The translations under genes were made by a program, and so were the position numbers. The notes under the pieces are model-generated. The model did not search any database. It saw nothing but the letters and a program-made list of their open reading frames with translations, and was not told where the DNA came from. DNA of 5,174 nt from Kiritimatiellia bacterium (GTDB lineage: Bacteria > Verrucomicrobiota > Kiritimatiellia > SLAD01): the NCBI GenBank assembly GCA_007126995.1, contig SLAD01000187.1, forward strand, positions 1 to 5,174, read 5' to 3'. Shown here in pieces: positions 1 to 5,174 of the stretch. Every line of letters begins with the position of its first letter. Within the stretch, counting starts at the first letter, position 1.

Positions 1-837
1 GTCTATGCGGCGCTTGGTTCCAAGGTAACGGTGATCGAAATGACCGATGGACTGTTGCCGGGCGCGGATCGCGATCTGGTCAAGGTCCTGGCCAAACGCT
101 TGGACAAGTCCTTTGAATCGATCTTGCTGAAATCTAAAGTGGTTAAATTGAAAGAGCAAAAAAACGGGATCAAAGTGACCTACGAGGATCCCGATGGCAA
201 GCAGCACGAGAAGTTGTTTGATAAAGTCCTGATGTCTGTTGGTCGTACGCCCAATACGCGCGATATCGGCTTGGAGGCTGCCGGAATCAACGTGACGGAC
301 CGCGGCTTCATCGAAGTGGATGGACAACGTCGCACCTCCGTGCCCCATATTTATGCGATCGGCGATGTCACGGGCGACCCGATGCTGGCGCACAAGGCCA
401 GTCATGAAGGGATCGTGGCCGTCGAGGCTATTCTGGGCAAGAAATCCGTCTTTGAGCCGCAAGCGATACCGGCCGTCGTCTTTACCGATCCGGAAATCGC
501 GTGGACGGGGCTTTCCGAGACGGAAGCAAAGGCGAAGAAGATTCCGGTTAAGGTATCGCGCTTCACGTGGGCGGCTTCCGGCCGGGCCATGTCGCTGGAA
601 CGGACCGAGGGTGTGACCAAACTGGTTTGCGACCCGGACAGCGGACGTATTTTGGGCGTTGGGATCGCCGGCGTAAACGCGGGAGAATTGATCGCGGAAG
701 GTACATTAGCGATCGAAATGGGCGCAACGGCCGAAGACCTGAAACTGACCATCCATGCCCACCCCACCCTTTCGGAGACCATGATGGAGGCCGGCGAGGC
801 CTTCTACGGAAATGCGATTCATTCGATTAAACGATGA
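1..837 (+). CDS. lpdA: Dihydrolipoyl dehydrogenase (E3), 5'-truncated by window edge
   Basis: This is the C-terminal 278 residues of an FAD-dependent dihydrolipoamide dehydrogenase, the E3 subunit that reoxidises protein-bound dihydrolipoamide with NAD+ in pyruvate and 2-oxoglutarate dehydrogenases and the glycine cleavage system. The frame is open from base 1, so the FAD-binding N-terminus, the redox CxxxxC motif and the NAD-binding glycine motif lie outside the window. The visible part starts in the NAD domain (VYAALGSKVTVIEM). Next comes the second FAD contact GDVTGDPMLAHKASHEG at about residues 121-137, where the Asp binds the FAD ribityl chain. The dimerisation domain ends with HAHPTLSE (about 252-259), whose second His and terminal Glu match the catalytic His-Glu pair. 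The C-terminus looks complete and I see no frameshift. A mercuric-reductase-like flavoprotein is less likely because the HAHPTLSE tail and the GDVTGDPMLAHKASHEG segment match E3. It is the first visible gene of a tight + strand cluster. Confidence 0.95.
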   Translation, partial: VYAALGSKVTVIEMTDGLLPGADRDLVKVLAKRLDKSFESILLKSKVVKLKEQKNGIKVTYEDPDGKQHEKLFDKVLMSVGRTPNTRDIGLEAAGINVTDRGFIEVDGQRRTSVPHIYAIGDVTGDPMLAHKASHEGIVAVEAILGKKSVFEPQAIPAVVFTDPEIAWTGLSETEAKAKKIPVKVSRFTWAASGRAMSLERTEGVTKLVCDPDSGRILGVGIAGVNAGELIAEGTLAIEMGATAEDLKLTIHAHPTLSETMMEAGEAFYGNAIHSIKR

Positions 838-838
838 C

Positions 839-843
839 GAGGT
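839..843 (+). promoter_or_regulatory. Ribosome binding site of the peroxiredoxin-like gene
   Basis: GAGGT lies 5 nt before the ATG at 849 and begins 1 nt after the lpdA stop codon. The 11-nt intergenic gap leaves no room for a separate promoter, which supports co-transcription with lpdA. This spacing also fixes the start codon of the downstream gene. Confidence 0.75.
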
Positions 844-848
844 AGACC

Positions 849-1793
849 ATGAATAAGTCGAACGGCTTGGACCCTTTAGCGCCCGTGTTGCGCGTGGCGG
901 CGATCCTATTTGTGCTGATCGGCGTGGCCCTGATGATATCGCCTCAGGTACTCGCTGCGGACACTGCGTCCTTCAAACTCGTTGTGCGCTGGTTGGGCGT
1001 AGCGATTGCGGCGTACGGGACCGGCGTAGCCATTGCGGCACCGGCACCGGTGAAGCACTGGCCTGTGTTTCTGACGGGCTTTCTCGCGACGCCCTTTGTT
1101 ATCCTTTTCACATTGCCTGCGCTGATCGCGGGTCATGTCTCCGCTGGCTTCGGCTGGGGCGCTGTTGTCGTGGCAGTGGCTTGGCTTATTCCCACGGGTC
1201 TACTGCTGCTAAAAATCGCCGAATCACCGCCCGGTGACACCGCGCCGGCGCCGGTTGCCGATGATCTAGCCCTCGATAAGTATCGTATCCAAGATGGCCG
1301 GACGCTGCAGGAGCTATCAAGCGAATCGCCCGTGTTGCTCGTGTTGCTCCGCCATTTAGGCTGCACCTTTTGTCGCGAGACGCTTGCCGATGTAGCCGCG
1401 CAACGTCGGGAAATCGAAGCGACCGGGGCGCGGATTGTGTTCGTACACATGGGGGAAGACGAGCAGACCCGCTATCTATTCGAACGCTATCGTATCGACG
1501 ATATCCCGCGCATCAGCGATCCCGACGCCGGACTCTATCGTGCACTCGGATTGGAGCGCGCCAGCCTGTTCCAAGTATATGGCCCCAGCATGTGGCGATA
1601 CGCCGTGCAGTCGATCCTGCTTGACGGCCATGGTATGGGACAGATTGTCGGTGATCGTTTCCAAATGCCCGGCACCTTTTTGATCCACAATGGCTCCGTC
1701 ATCAGCGGGTTCCGTCACAAGCGGATTTCGGATCACCCGGACTACATCAGCATCGTCGGGTGCCTGGTTCAGGGTGAGGATATTCAGTACTGA
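849..1793 (+). CDS. Membrane-anchored peroxiredoxin-like (AhpC/TSA, PRXL2/SelL-like) protein
   Basis: This 314-residue protein has two parts. Residues 1-125 contain about four hydrophobic helices (roughly 13-32, 46-66, 71-93, 101-122). Residues 150-305 form a thioredoxin-fold domain of the AhpC/TSA type. The active-site motif is GCTFCRE, with Cys172 and Cys175 as a CxxC pair, and MPGTFLI near residue 274 supplies the cis-proline strand. FVHMGE and the GDRFQMPGTFLIHNG block match the PRXL2/SelL-like branch better than classical 2-Cys peroxiredoxins. Both active-site residues are cysteine codons (TGC, TGT), with no in-frame UGA for selenocysteine. The helical part, with its KHWPVFLTGFL loop, resembles a membrane module I remember in planctomycete-type proteins annotated as alkyl hydroperoxide reductase. 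An even helix count suggests the thiol domain is cytoplasmic if the N-terminus is inside. Thiol-disulfide or peroxide chemistry is inferred; substrate and reductant are unknown. The stop overlaps the next start (TGATG). Confidence 0.85.
   Translation: MNKSNGLDPLAPVLRVAAILFVLIGVALMISPQVLAADTASFKLVVRWLGVAIAAYGTGVAIAAPAPVKHWPVFLTGFLATPFVILFTLPALIAGHVSAGFGWGAVVVAVAWLIPTGLLLLKIAESPPGDTAPAPVADDLALDKYRIQDGRTLQELSSESPVLLVLLRHLGCTFCRETLADVAAQRREIEATGARIVFVHMGEDEQTRYLFERYRIDDIPRISDPDAGLYRALGLERASLFQVYGPSMWRYAVQSILLDGHGMGQIVGDRFQMPGTFLIHNGSVISGFRHKRISDHPDYISIVGCLVQGEDIQY
1776..1780 (+). promoter_or_regulatory. Distant Shine-Dalgarno-like site before the SDR gene
   Basis: GAGGA inside the end of the peroxiredoxin-like gene lies 12 nt before the ATG at 1793, further than ideal. 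With the TGATG stop/start overlap, translation of the SDR gene probably depends at least partly on ribosomes finishing the upstream gene. Confidence 0.4.
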
Positions 1794-3226
1794 TGCCGAC
1801 TACGCTGGTCACCGGCGCTACCGGTTATGTCGGCGGACGTTTGCTGCGCCGCTTGCTTGATGCCGGCCACACGGTTCACGCCGTGTCACGCCATCCCGAG
1901 CATATCCGAATGACCCACGAGCGCTTGCTGCTTTTTAAAGGCGATGTGCTGGATTATGACTCGCTGCTCCCCGCCATGACAGGCGTCGATACCGCCTATT
2001 ATCTCGTACACTCCATGGGTTCAGAGCGCGATTACGAGGAGATGGATCGTGTCGGCGCAACAAACTTTGCCCGTGCAGCCCGCAAAGCGAGTGTGCAACA
2101 TTTGATCTATCTGGGCGGTCTGGCGAACGAAGAGGATAGCGTCGGTTTGTCGGCACACATGCGGAGTCGCATGGAAGTCGGGCGGCTCCTACGCGAGTCC
2201 GGCATTCCCACAACCGAATTTCGCGCATCCATTGTGATAGGATCCGGCAGTCTTTCCTTTGAGCTGATCCGCTCGTTGGTGGAGCGTTTGCCCATCATGA
2301 TCACGCCGCGCTGGGTATCGATCATGGCGCAGCCCATCGCGATGGAGGATTTGTTGGCCTATTTGCTGGCCGCGATTGAACGCCCGGCCTCAACCCATCA
2401 AATCTATGAAGTGGGCGGAAAGGACCTCGTCTCGTACGGCGGCATCATGAAGGAATACGCGCGGCAGCGCAATCTTCGCCGCTGGATGATTCCCGTGCCA
2501 GTCCTGACACCGCGCTTATCCAGTCTGTGGCTGGGCTTGGTGACACCGATCTATGCCCGCGTGGGGAGAAAGTTGATCTCCAGCATACGGAACGCCAGCG
2601 TCATCAAGGATCGTCAGGCGGAGCGCGACTTTGACATTCATCCTCGTGGCTTAGAGGAAATGATATCACTCGCCCTGCGTAATGAAGATCAAGACTTTGC
2701 AGAGACGCGCTGGTCGGATGCCTTGTCTTCACTCGGTAATCCCAAGCATTGGGGCGGCATTCATTTTGGGCGACGGATCATCGATTCACGACGGGTGGTC
2801 GTTGCCAAGTCGCCGACCGAAGCATTTCGACCTATTCAACGTATTGGAGGCGAGCAAGGCTGGTATTACGCGAACTTTCTCTGGCGGATACGCGGGTGGA
2901 TTGATCTGTTGTTTGGTGGCGCCGGTTTTCGGCGCGGACGACGTCATCCAGACGACCTGTGCTTGGGCGAGACGATTGACTGGTGGCGCGTGGAGGCGAT
3001 TGAGCCGGGACGGCGGTTAAGGCTGCTGGCGGAAATGAAACTGCCGGGGCGCGCGTGGCTGGAGTTCGAATGCACTCCCCTAGACAAGGAACAAGGCACA
3101 GAAATTCGCCAGACCGCCATCTTTGATCCTGCCGGCGTCTGGGGCCGGACGTACTGGTACCTGCTGTACCCGCTGCATCAGCTCATCTTCGCAGGCATGC
3201 TGAGCAAGATCGCCGGACAGGAGTAG
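1793..3226 (+). CDS. SDR-family NAD(P)-binding protein with C-terminal DUF2867 domain
   Basis: This 477-residue soluble protein joins an atypical/extended short-chain dehydrogenase-like Rossmann domain (about 3-290) to a DUF2867 domain (about 335-475). The nucleotide-binding loop TGATGYVGG is at residues 7-15, an acidic GD at 50-51 follows the second strand, and YYLVHSMG is at 69-76. The usual catalytic YxxxK is not evident: the helix where it would fall reads HMRSRMEVGRLL. This makes the protein more like NmrA/YbjT-type nucleotide-binding proteins than a proven oxidoreductase. The C-terminal part is rich in Trp, Tyr and Arg (GWYYANFLWRIRGW, then YWYLLYPLHQLIF near the end), typical of DUF2867, whose role is not established. 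The length and architecture match the common two-domain family, with no sign of truncation. It starts inside the stop codon of the peroxiredoxin-like gene and is the last gene of the + strand cluster. Substrate is unknown. Confidence 0.88.
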   Translation: MPTTLVTGATGYVGGRLLRRLLDAGHTVHAVSRHPEHIRMTHERLLLFKGDVLDYDSLLPAMTGVDTAYYLVHSMGSERDYEEMDRVGATNFARAARKASVQHLIYLGGLANEEDSVGLSAHMRSRMEVGRLLRESGIPTTEFRASIVIGSGSLSFELIRSLVERLPIMITPRWVSIMAQPIAMEDLLAYLLAAIERPASTHQIYEVGGKDLVSYGGIMKEYARQRNLRRWMIPVPVLTPRLSSLWLGLVTPIYARVGRKLISSIRNASVIKDRQAERDFDIHPRGLEEMISLALRNEDQDFAETRWSDALSSLGNPKHWGGIHFGRRIIDSRRVVVAKSPTEAFRPIQRIGGEQGWYYANFLWRIRGWIDLLFGGAGFRRGRRHPDDLCLGETIDWWRVEAIEPGRRLRLLAEMKLPGRAWLEFECTPLDKEQGTEIRQTAIFDPAGVWGRTYWYLLYPLHQLIFAGMLSKIAGQE

Positions 3227-3238
3227 TGCGTGCACGCA
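3227..3238. repeat. 12-nt perfect palindrome after the SDR stop codon
   Basis: TGCGTGCACGCA is its own reverse complement and begins at the first base after the TAG stop. It has no loop and no following T run, so it is a poor intrinsic terminator. It could be a protein-binding site, part of a repeat mosaic, or chance. Confidence 0.5.
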
Positions 3239-3268
3239 GCGGCAGCGGGAGGCGTCCCTGCCGAGCCA
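3239..3268 (+). repeat. Degenerate copy of the intergenic repeat element
   Basis: Bases 3249-3267, GAGGCGTCCCTGCCGAGCC, are identical to 3368-3386. The preceding ten bases share 6 of 10 positions with the left end of the intact copy at 3358-3367, and the final G of GAGCCG is an A here. Over 30 nt this copy matches the one at 3358-3387 at 25 positions. It can also fold as a small hairpin, GGCA and GGGA pairing with TCCCTGCC across a GGCG loop with a 2-nt bulge. Confidence 0.65.
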
Positions 3269-3316
3269 CTCGATGAAGCGCAGACTCAGGAACCGATCAA
3301 GTTCGACTCATTGTCA

Positions 3317-3345
3317 CGGCTCCTCCGGAGGATTCGCCCTACCGG
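3317..3345 (-). repeat. REP-like repeat element, copy with ATCCTCCGGAG core
   Basis: Read on the - strand this 29-nt copy is CCGGTAGGGCGA, then the 11-nt core ATCCTCCGGAG, then GAGCCG. Both ends are identical to those of the opposed copy at 3358-3387, while the core is unrelated. The core and its flanks contain a 12-nt perfect palindrome at 3321-3332 (TCCTCCGGAGGA). Conserved ends around a changed core suggest a repeat family rather than a simple local duplication. Confidence 0.7.
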
Positions 3346-3357
3346 TCCCATAACGCG

Positions 3358-3387
3358 CCGGTAGGGCGAGGCGTCCCTGCCGAGCCG
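3358..3387 (+). repeat. REP-like repeat element, copy with GGCGTCCCTGCC core
   Basis: On the + strand this 30-nt copy is CCGGTAGGGCGA, then the 12-nt core GGCGTCCCTGCC, then GAGCCG. It faces the copy at 3317-3345 across a 12-nt spacer. The right two thirds recur exactly at 3249-3267, so three copies or part-copies lie within 150 nt. Similar GC-rich intergenic repeats seem familiar to me from PVC-group genomes, which I cannot check here. Confidence 0.7.
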
Positions 3388-3451
3388 CGACAACGGACTG
3401 ACCCAAACGAGCATAAGGTCCTCTATCCGAGCGGCCACGACTACAGCCACA

Positions 3452-4531
3452 CTACCCGTGCTCGGACTCGAACTCTTTCATAAACGACACCAACGCTTCC
3501 ACGCCGGCTGCCGGCATGGCGTTATAGATCGAGGCGCGGATGCCACCTACCGAGCGATGCCCCTTCAGACCCGCCATTTCTCGCTCCTTCGCCGCTTGCA
3601 CAAAAGCCTTCTCCAGTTCCTCGCTCGGCAACCGGAAGGTGACATTCATCAACGACCGATACGTCGGCAGCGCGGTGCCGCTGTAGAAGGCACTGGCATC
3701 GATGGCGGAATACAACAACGCCGCCTTGCGACGATTCATTTCCGCCATGGCCTGCAGACCACCCTGTGCCTTCAGCCAACGTGTCACCAACATCAGGATG
3801 TAGATCGGGAAACAAGGGGGCGTGTTGTAGAGCGAGTTATTCTCGATGTGGGTCTGATACCGGTAGAAGGCGGGAATGCTGTCGGACGCGCGGGCGGCTA
3901 AGTCTTTGCGAATGATTACCAGGGTAACGCCGGCGGGGCCGAGATTCTTCTGCGCACCCGCGTAGATTAGCCCGAATTGATTCACATCAAACGGTCGCGA
4001 AAGGATATCTGAGGACATATCGGCCACCAGCGGTGCCTCCGTGGCCGGAAACTCCTGCCATTGCGCGCCAGAAATCGTCTCGTTCGAGGTAATGTGCACA
4101 TAGGCGGCCCCATCCGTGTGAGTCAATTCCGACAGCGCCGGAACGCGCGTAGGAATCTCTTTGCCGCAATCGGCAACGACATTCACGTTCCCGATCCGTT
4201 GCGCCTCTTTGATGGCTTTCGCCGCCCATGCGCCGGAATTCGTGTAGTCGGCCGTCTTGCCATCCTGCAAGAAGTTCATCGGGATCATGGCAAACTGTCC
4301 GGTCGCGCCGCCGGTCAGAAACAGGACCGCATAGTCGTCGGACACCCCGAGCAGTTCCCGGATATTCGTAATGGCCTCTTCATGCACGGCGTCGTAGGCC
4401 TTGCCGCGGTGGCTGTCCTCCATGATCGACAGGCCGGCGCCATGATAATCCACTAGATGTTCCTGTGCCTCCTGCAACACCTCCAGCGGCAACGTAGACG
4501 GACCCGCACTAAAATTATAAATGCGATGCAT
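3452..4531 (-). CDS. serC: Phosphoserine aminotransferase SerC
   Basis: SerC is a PLP enzyme that transaminates 3-phosphohydroxypyruvate with glutamate to give 3-phosphoserine, the second step of serine biosynthesis; in some bacteria it also serves the pyridoxal phosphate pathway. The 359-residue product matches the roughly 360-residue family. Visible features are the N-terminal NFSAGPSTLP, the cofactor phosphate loop GGATGQF (74-80), the ring-stacking Trp in SGAW (102), Asp171 in ADMSSD, Schiff-base Lys195 in AGAQKNLGP, the cofactor-contacting YNTPP (235-239), and the substrate-binding region HRSVGGIRAS (325-334). No key residue is missing. I chose the ATG at 4531 because GAGGAGG lies 5 nt upstream; a TTG codon directly before it, at 4534, would be only 2 nt from that site. 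The upstream membrane-protein gene ends 10 nt earlier, so the two are probably co-transcribed. No regulator-binding site is evident. Confidence 0.97.
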   Translation of the reverse strand: MHRIYNFSAGPSTLPLEVLQEAQEHLVDYHGAGLSIMEDSHRGKAYDAVHEEAITNIRELLGVSDDYAVLFLTGGATGQFAMIPMNFLQDGKTADYTNSGAWAAKAIKEAQRIGNVNVVADCGKEIPTRVPALSELTHTDGAAYVHITSNETISGAQWQEFPATEAPLVADMSSDILSRPFDVNQFGLIYAGAQKNLGPAGVTLVIIRKDLAARASDSIPAFYRYQTHIENNSLYNTPPCFPIYILMLVTRWLKAQGGLQAMAEMNRRKAALLYSAIDASAFYSGTALPTYRSLMNVTFRLPSEELEKAFVQAAKEREMAGLKGHRSVGGIRASIYNAMPAAGVEALVSFMKEFESEHG

Positions 4532-4536
4532 CAAAA

Positions 4537-4543
4537 CCTCCTC
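4537..4543 (-). promoter_or_regulatory. Strong serC ribosome binding site overlapping upstream stop
   Basis: Read on the - strand, GAGGAGG lies 5 nt before the serC ATG at 4531. Its first two bases are the last two of the TGA stop codon of the membrane-protein gene (4544-4542). This close arrangement indicates a shared transcript and possible translational coupling, and it decides the serC start. Confidence 0.85.
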
Positions 4544-5081
4544 AATAAATCGTTAACGCCAGCGCGATCAGTGCCCCACCCAACAACACCGACACGGTGG
4601 TCATCACCGGGATCAGCCGCTTACGGCGAATCCACTCCAGCAATTGCCTGAATCGATACGGGCTCAACACCAAAATCACGCCCCAGATCACCCAAAGGTA
4701 AACCAGCACAGTAATCACCAATCGCGCCGCCGAGTCATGCCAGCGCGCGATATCCAAAATGGGCGCCGCCACGAGCAGCAAGAACCCGCCCCACATCCGC
4801 GGGGCCAACAGCTCATCCATATATTGGATCACGGCAAAAAAGGTTAATGGCGCCAACACATACAACGCGGGTTTCAGCCCTTCGAACCGGCCCAGCGGCG
4901 TGTTAAACAGCAACCACGTAATCCAAATCACATTGATCAAGGTCAACAGAACGGCCATTCCGCGGTGCCGCGGGAACCGATCCATGGACGCGGCATGAGC
5001 GGCGGGCATAACCCAACCGTGCAACCCGAACAGCAGAAACAGGCCGCCCACCACTAGTCCTATGTATGCCAAATCACTCAT
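4542..5081 (-). CDS. Unrecognised six-helix integral membrane protein
   Basis: I do not recognise this 179-residue protein. It has about six hydrophobic segments, at roughly residues 4-25, 41-60, 70-88, 95-113, 119-141 and 157-178, and almost no soluble domain. Charged, possibly conserved patches lie in the loops: DRFPRHR (34-40), QYMDELLAPRMW (86-97), DIARWHD (110-116) and EWIRRKR (149-155). The last is strongly basic and so probably cytoplasmic. No cysteine pair, nucleotide-binding loop or known transporter signature is visible. The ATG at 5081 was chosen because it places the first helix at the N-terminus. It has no convincing Shine-Dalgarno site, only an AGG abutting the ATG, and the reading frame stays open upstream to the window edge without an ATG, GTG or TTG, so a longer N-terminus starting outside the window cannot be excluded. 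It directly precedes serC; a functional link to serine synthesis is speculative. Confidence 0.75.
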   Translation of the reverse strand: MSDLAYIGLVVGGLFLLFGLHGWVMPAAHAASMDRFPRHRGMAVLLTLINVIWITWLLFNTPLGRFEGLKPALYVLAPLTFFAVIQYMDELLAPRMWGGFLLLVAAPILDIARWHDSAARLVITVLVYLWVIWGVILVLSPYRFRQLLEWIRRKRLIPVMTTVSVLLGGALIALALTIY

Positions 5082-5174
5082 CCTATGCCGACTTACGACG
5101 CGCGCTACTCTAAGCCCCGCCCCTGCGCTTGTAAATAGCGAACCCGGTAATGGGTGGTTTCTGCTTGAAAATAA
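5082..5174. other. Upstream region of the membrane-protein/serC pair, edge of window
   Basis: These 93 nt probably include the leader of the - strand pair. They contain the GC-rich run GCCCCGCCCC (5114-5123), flanked by AT-richer stretches. I see no convincing -35/-10 pair at normal spacing on the - strand, no operator-like palindrome and no complete gene. The promoter may lie further right, outside the window. Confidence 0.35.

Larger units (their letters stand above)
3317..3387. terminator. Possible bidirectional hairpin between convergent genes
   Basis: The two opposed repeat copies can pair as a perfect 12-bp stem (3334-3345 with 3358-3369, 12-nt loop), extended after an 11/12-nt internal loop by six outer pairs (3317-3322 with 3382-3387). 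The position between two convergent transcription units suits a shared terminator or an RNA 3'-end stabiliser. Neither strand has a T run after the stem, so it is not a canonical intrinsic terminator. The remaining sequence up to the serC stop (3388-3451) shows nothing I can identify. Confidence 0.3.

Noticed and set aside
402..782. 126-residue open frame on the - strand inside lpdA
   Set aside because: It lies wholly antisense to a well-conserved enzyme, has no recognisable domain, and its Ser/Pro/Thr-rich composition is typical of shadow frames.
1362..1373. Possible selenocysteine active site, as in SelL relatives
   Set aside because: Both redox positions are encoded by ordinary cysteine codons (TGC and TGT), and no in-frame TGA precedes the stop.
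1133..1450. 105-residue - strand open frame inside the peroxiredoxin-like gene
   Set aside because: It is antisense to a conserved thioredoxin-fold domain, is low-complexity in composition and has no domain signature.
2682..3020. 112-residue + strand open frame in another frame of the SDR-DUF2867 gene
   Set aside because: It overlaps a continuous, conserved two-domain protein; its translation shows no domain.
3239..3387. Possible CRISPR array, given recurring 19-30 nt units
   Set aside because: Copies are in mixed orientation, spacing is irregular, there are no unique spacers of regular length, and no cas gene is present.
3458..3901. 147-residue + strand open frame opposite serC, with a second one at 4061-4456
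   Set aside because: Both are antisense to an intact serC; their Arg/His-rich translations are typical shadows of a GC-rich coding strand.
5082..5174. Sigma70-type promoter for the - strand pair
   Set aside because: A TATTTA-like hexamer can be picked out, but no acceptable -35 box lies at 16-18 nt spacing, so the call would be guesswork.
5082..5174. N-terminal extension of the membrane protein, as the frame stays open to the edge
   Set aside because: There is no in-frame ATG, GTG or TTG in this stretch, and the extension is Arg/Gly/Ser-rich and unlike a membrane-protein start; the ATG at 5081 is simpler, though the window edge prevents certainty.

Overview
This window is an ordinary bacterial chromosomal segment of moderately high GC with five protein genes in two convergent groups. 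The left group, on the + strand, is the 3' part of a dihydrolipoyl dehydrogenase gene (1-837), a membrane-anchored peroxiredoxin-like protein (849-1793) and an NAD(P)-binding SDR protein with a C-terminal DUF2867 domain (1793-3226). These are tightly packed, with an 11-nt gap and then a 1-nt stop/start overlap, and look like one transcription unit. The right group, on the - strand, is an unrecognised six-helix membrane protein (5081-4542) followed by phosphoserine aminotransferase SerC (4531-3452). The serC ribosome binding site overlaps the stop codon of the membrane-protein gene, so these two are probably co-transcribed as well.

The groups converge on a 225-nt intergenic stretch (3227-3451) that carries the least ordinary DNA here. 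It holds two opposed copies of a short repeat with conserved ends, CCGGTAGGGCGA and GAGCCG, around an 11-12 nt core that differs completely between copies. A third, degenerate copy lies upstream, and a 12-nt perfect palindrome sits directly after the SDR stop codon. This looks like a dispersed REP-like repeat family, and the paired copies could fold into a hairpin between the convergent genes.

The organism is a Gram-negative-type heterotroph. The four-helix module fused to a PRXL2/SelL-like thioredoxin fold, together with short GC-rich repeats of this kind, reminds me of Planctomycetota/Verrucomicrobiota-Kiritimatiellota (PVC) genomes. That is an impression from memory, not a demonstrated placement.

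Functionally, the left group mixes central redox metabolism (the E3 subunit of 2-oxoacid dehydrogenases) with a membrane thiol-redox protein and a nucleotide-binding SDR, so a shared thiol/redox theme is plausible but unproven. The right group supplies the second step of serine biosynthesis. I found no RNA gene, CRISPR array, insertion sequence, phage gene or clearly new defence system.
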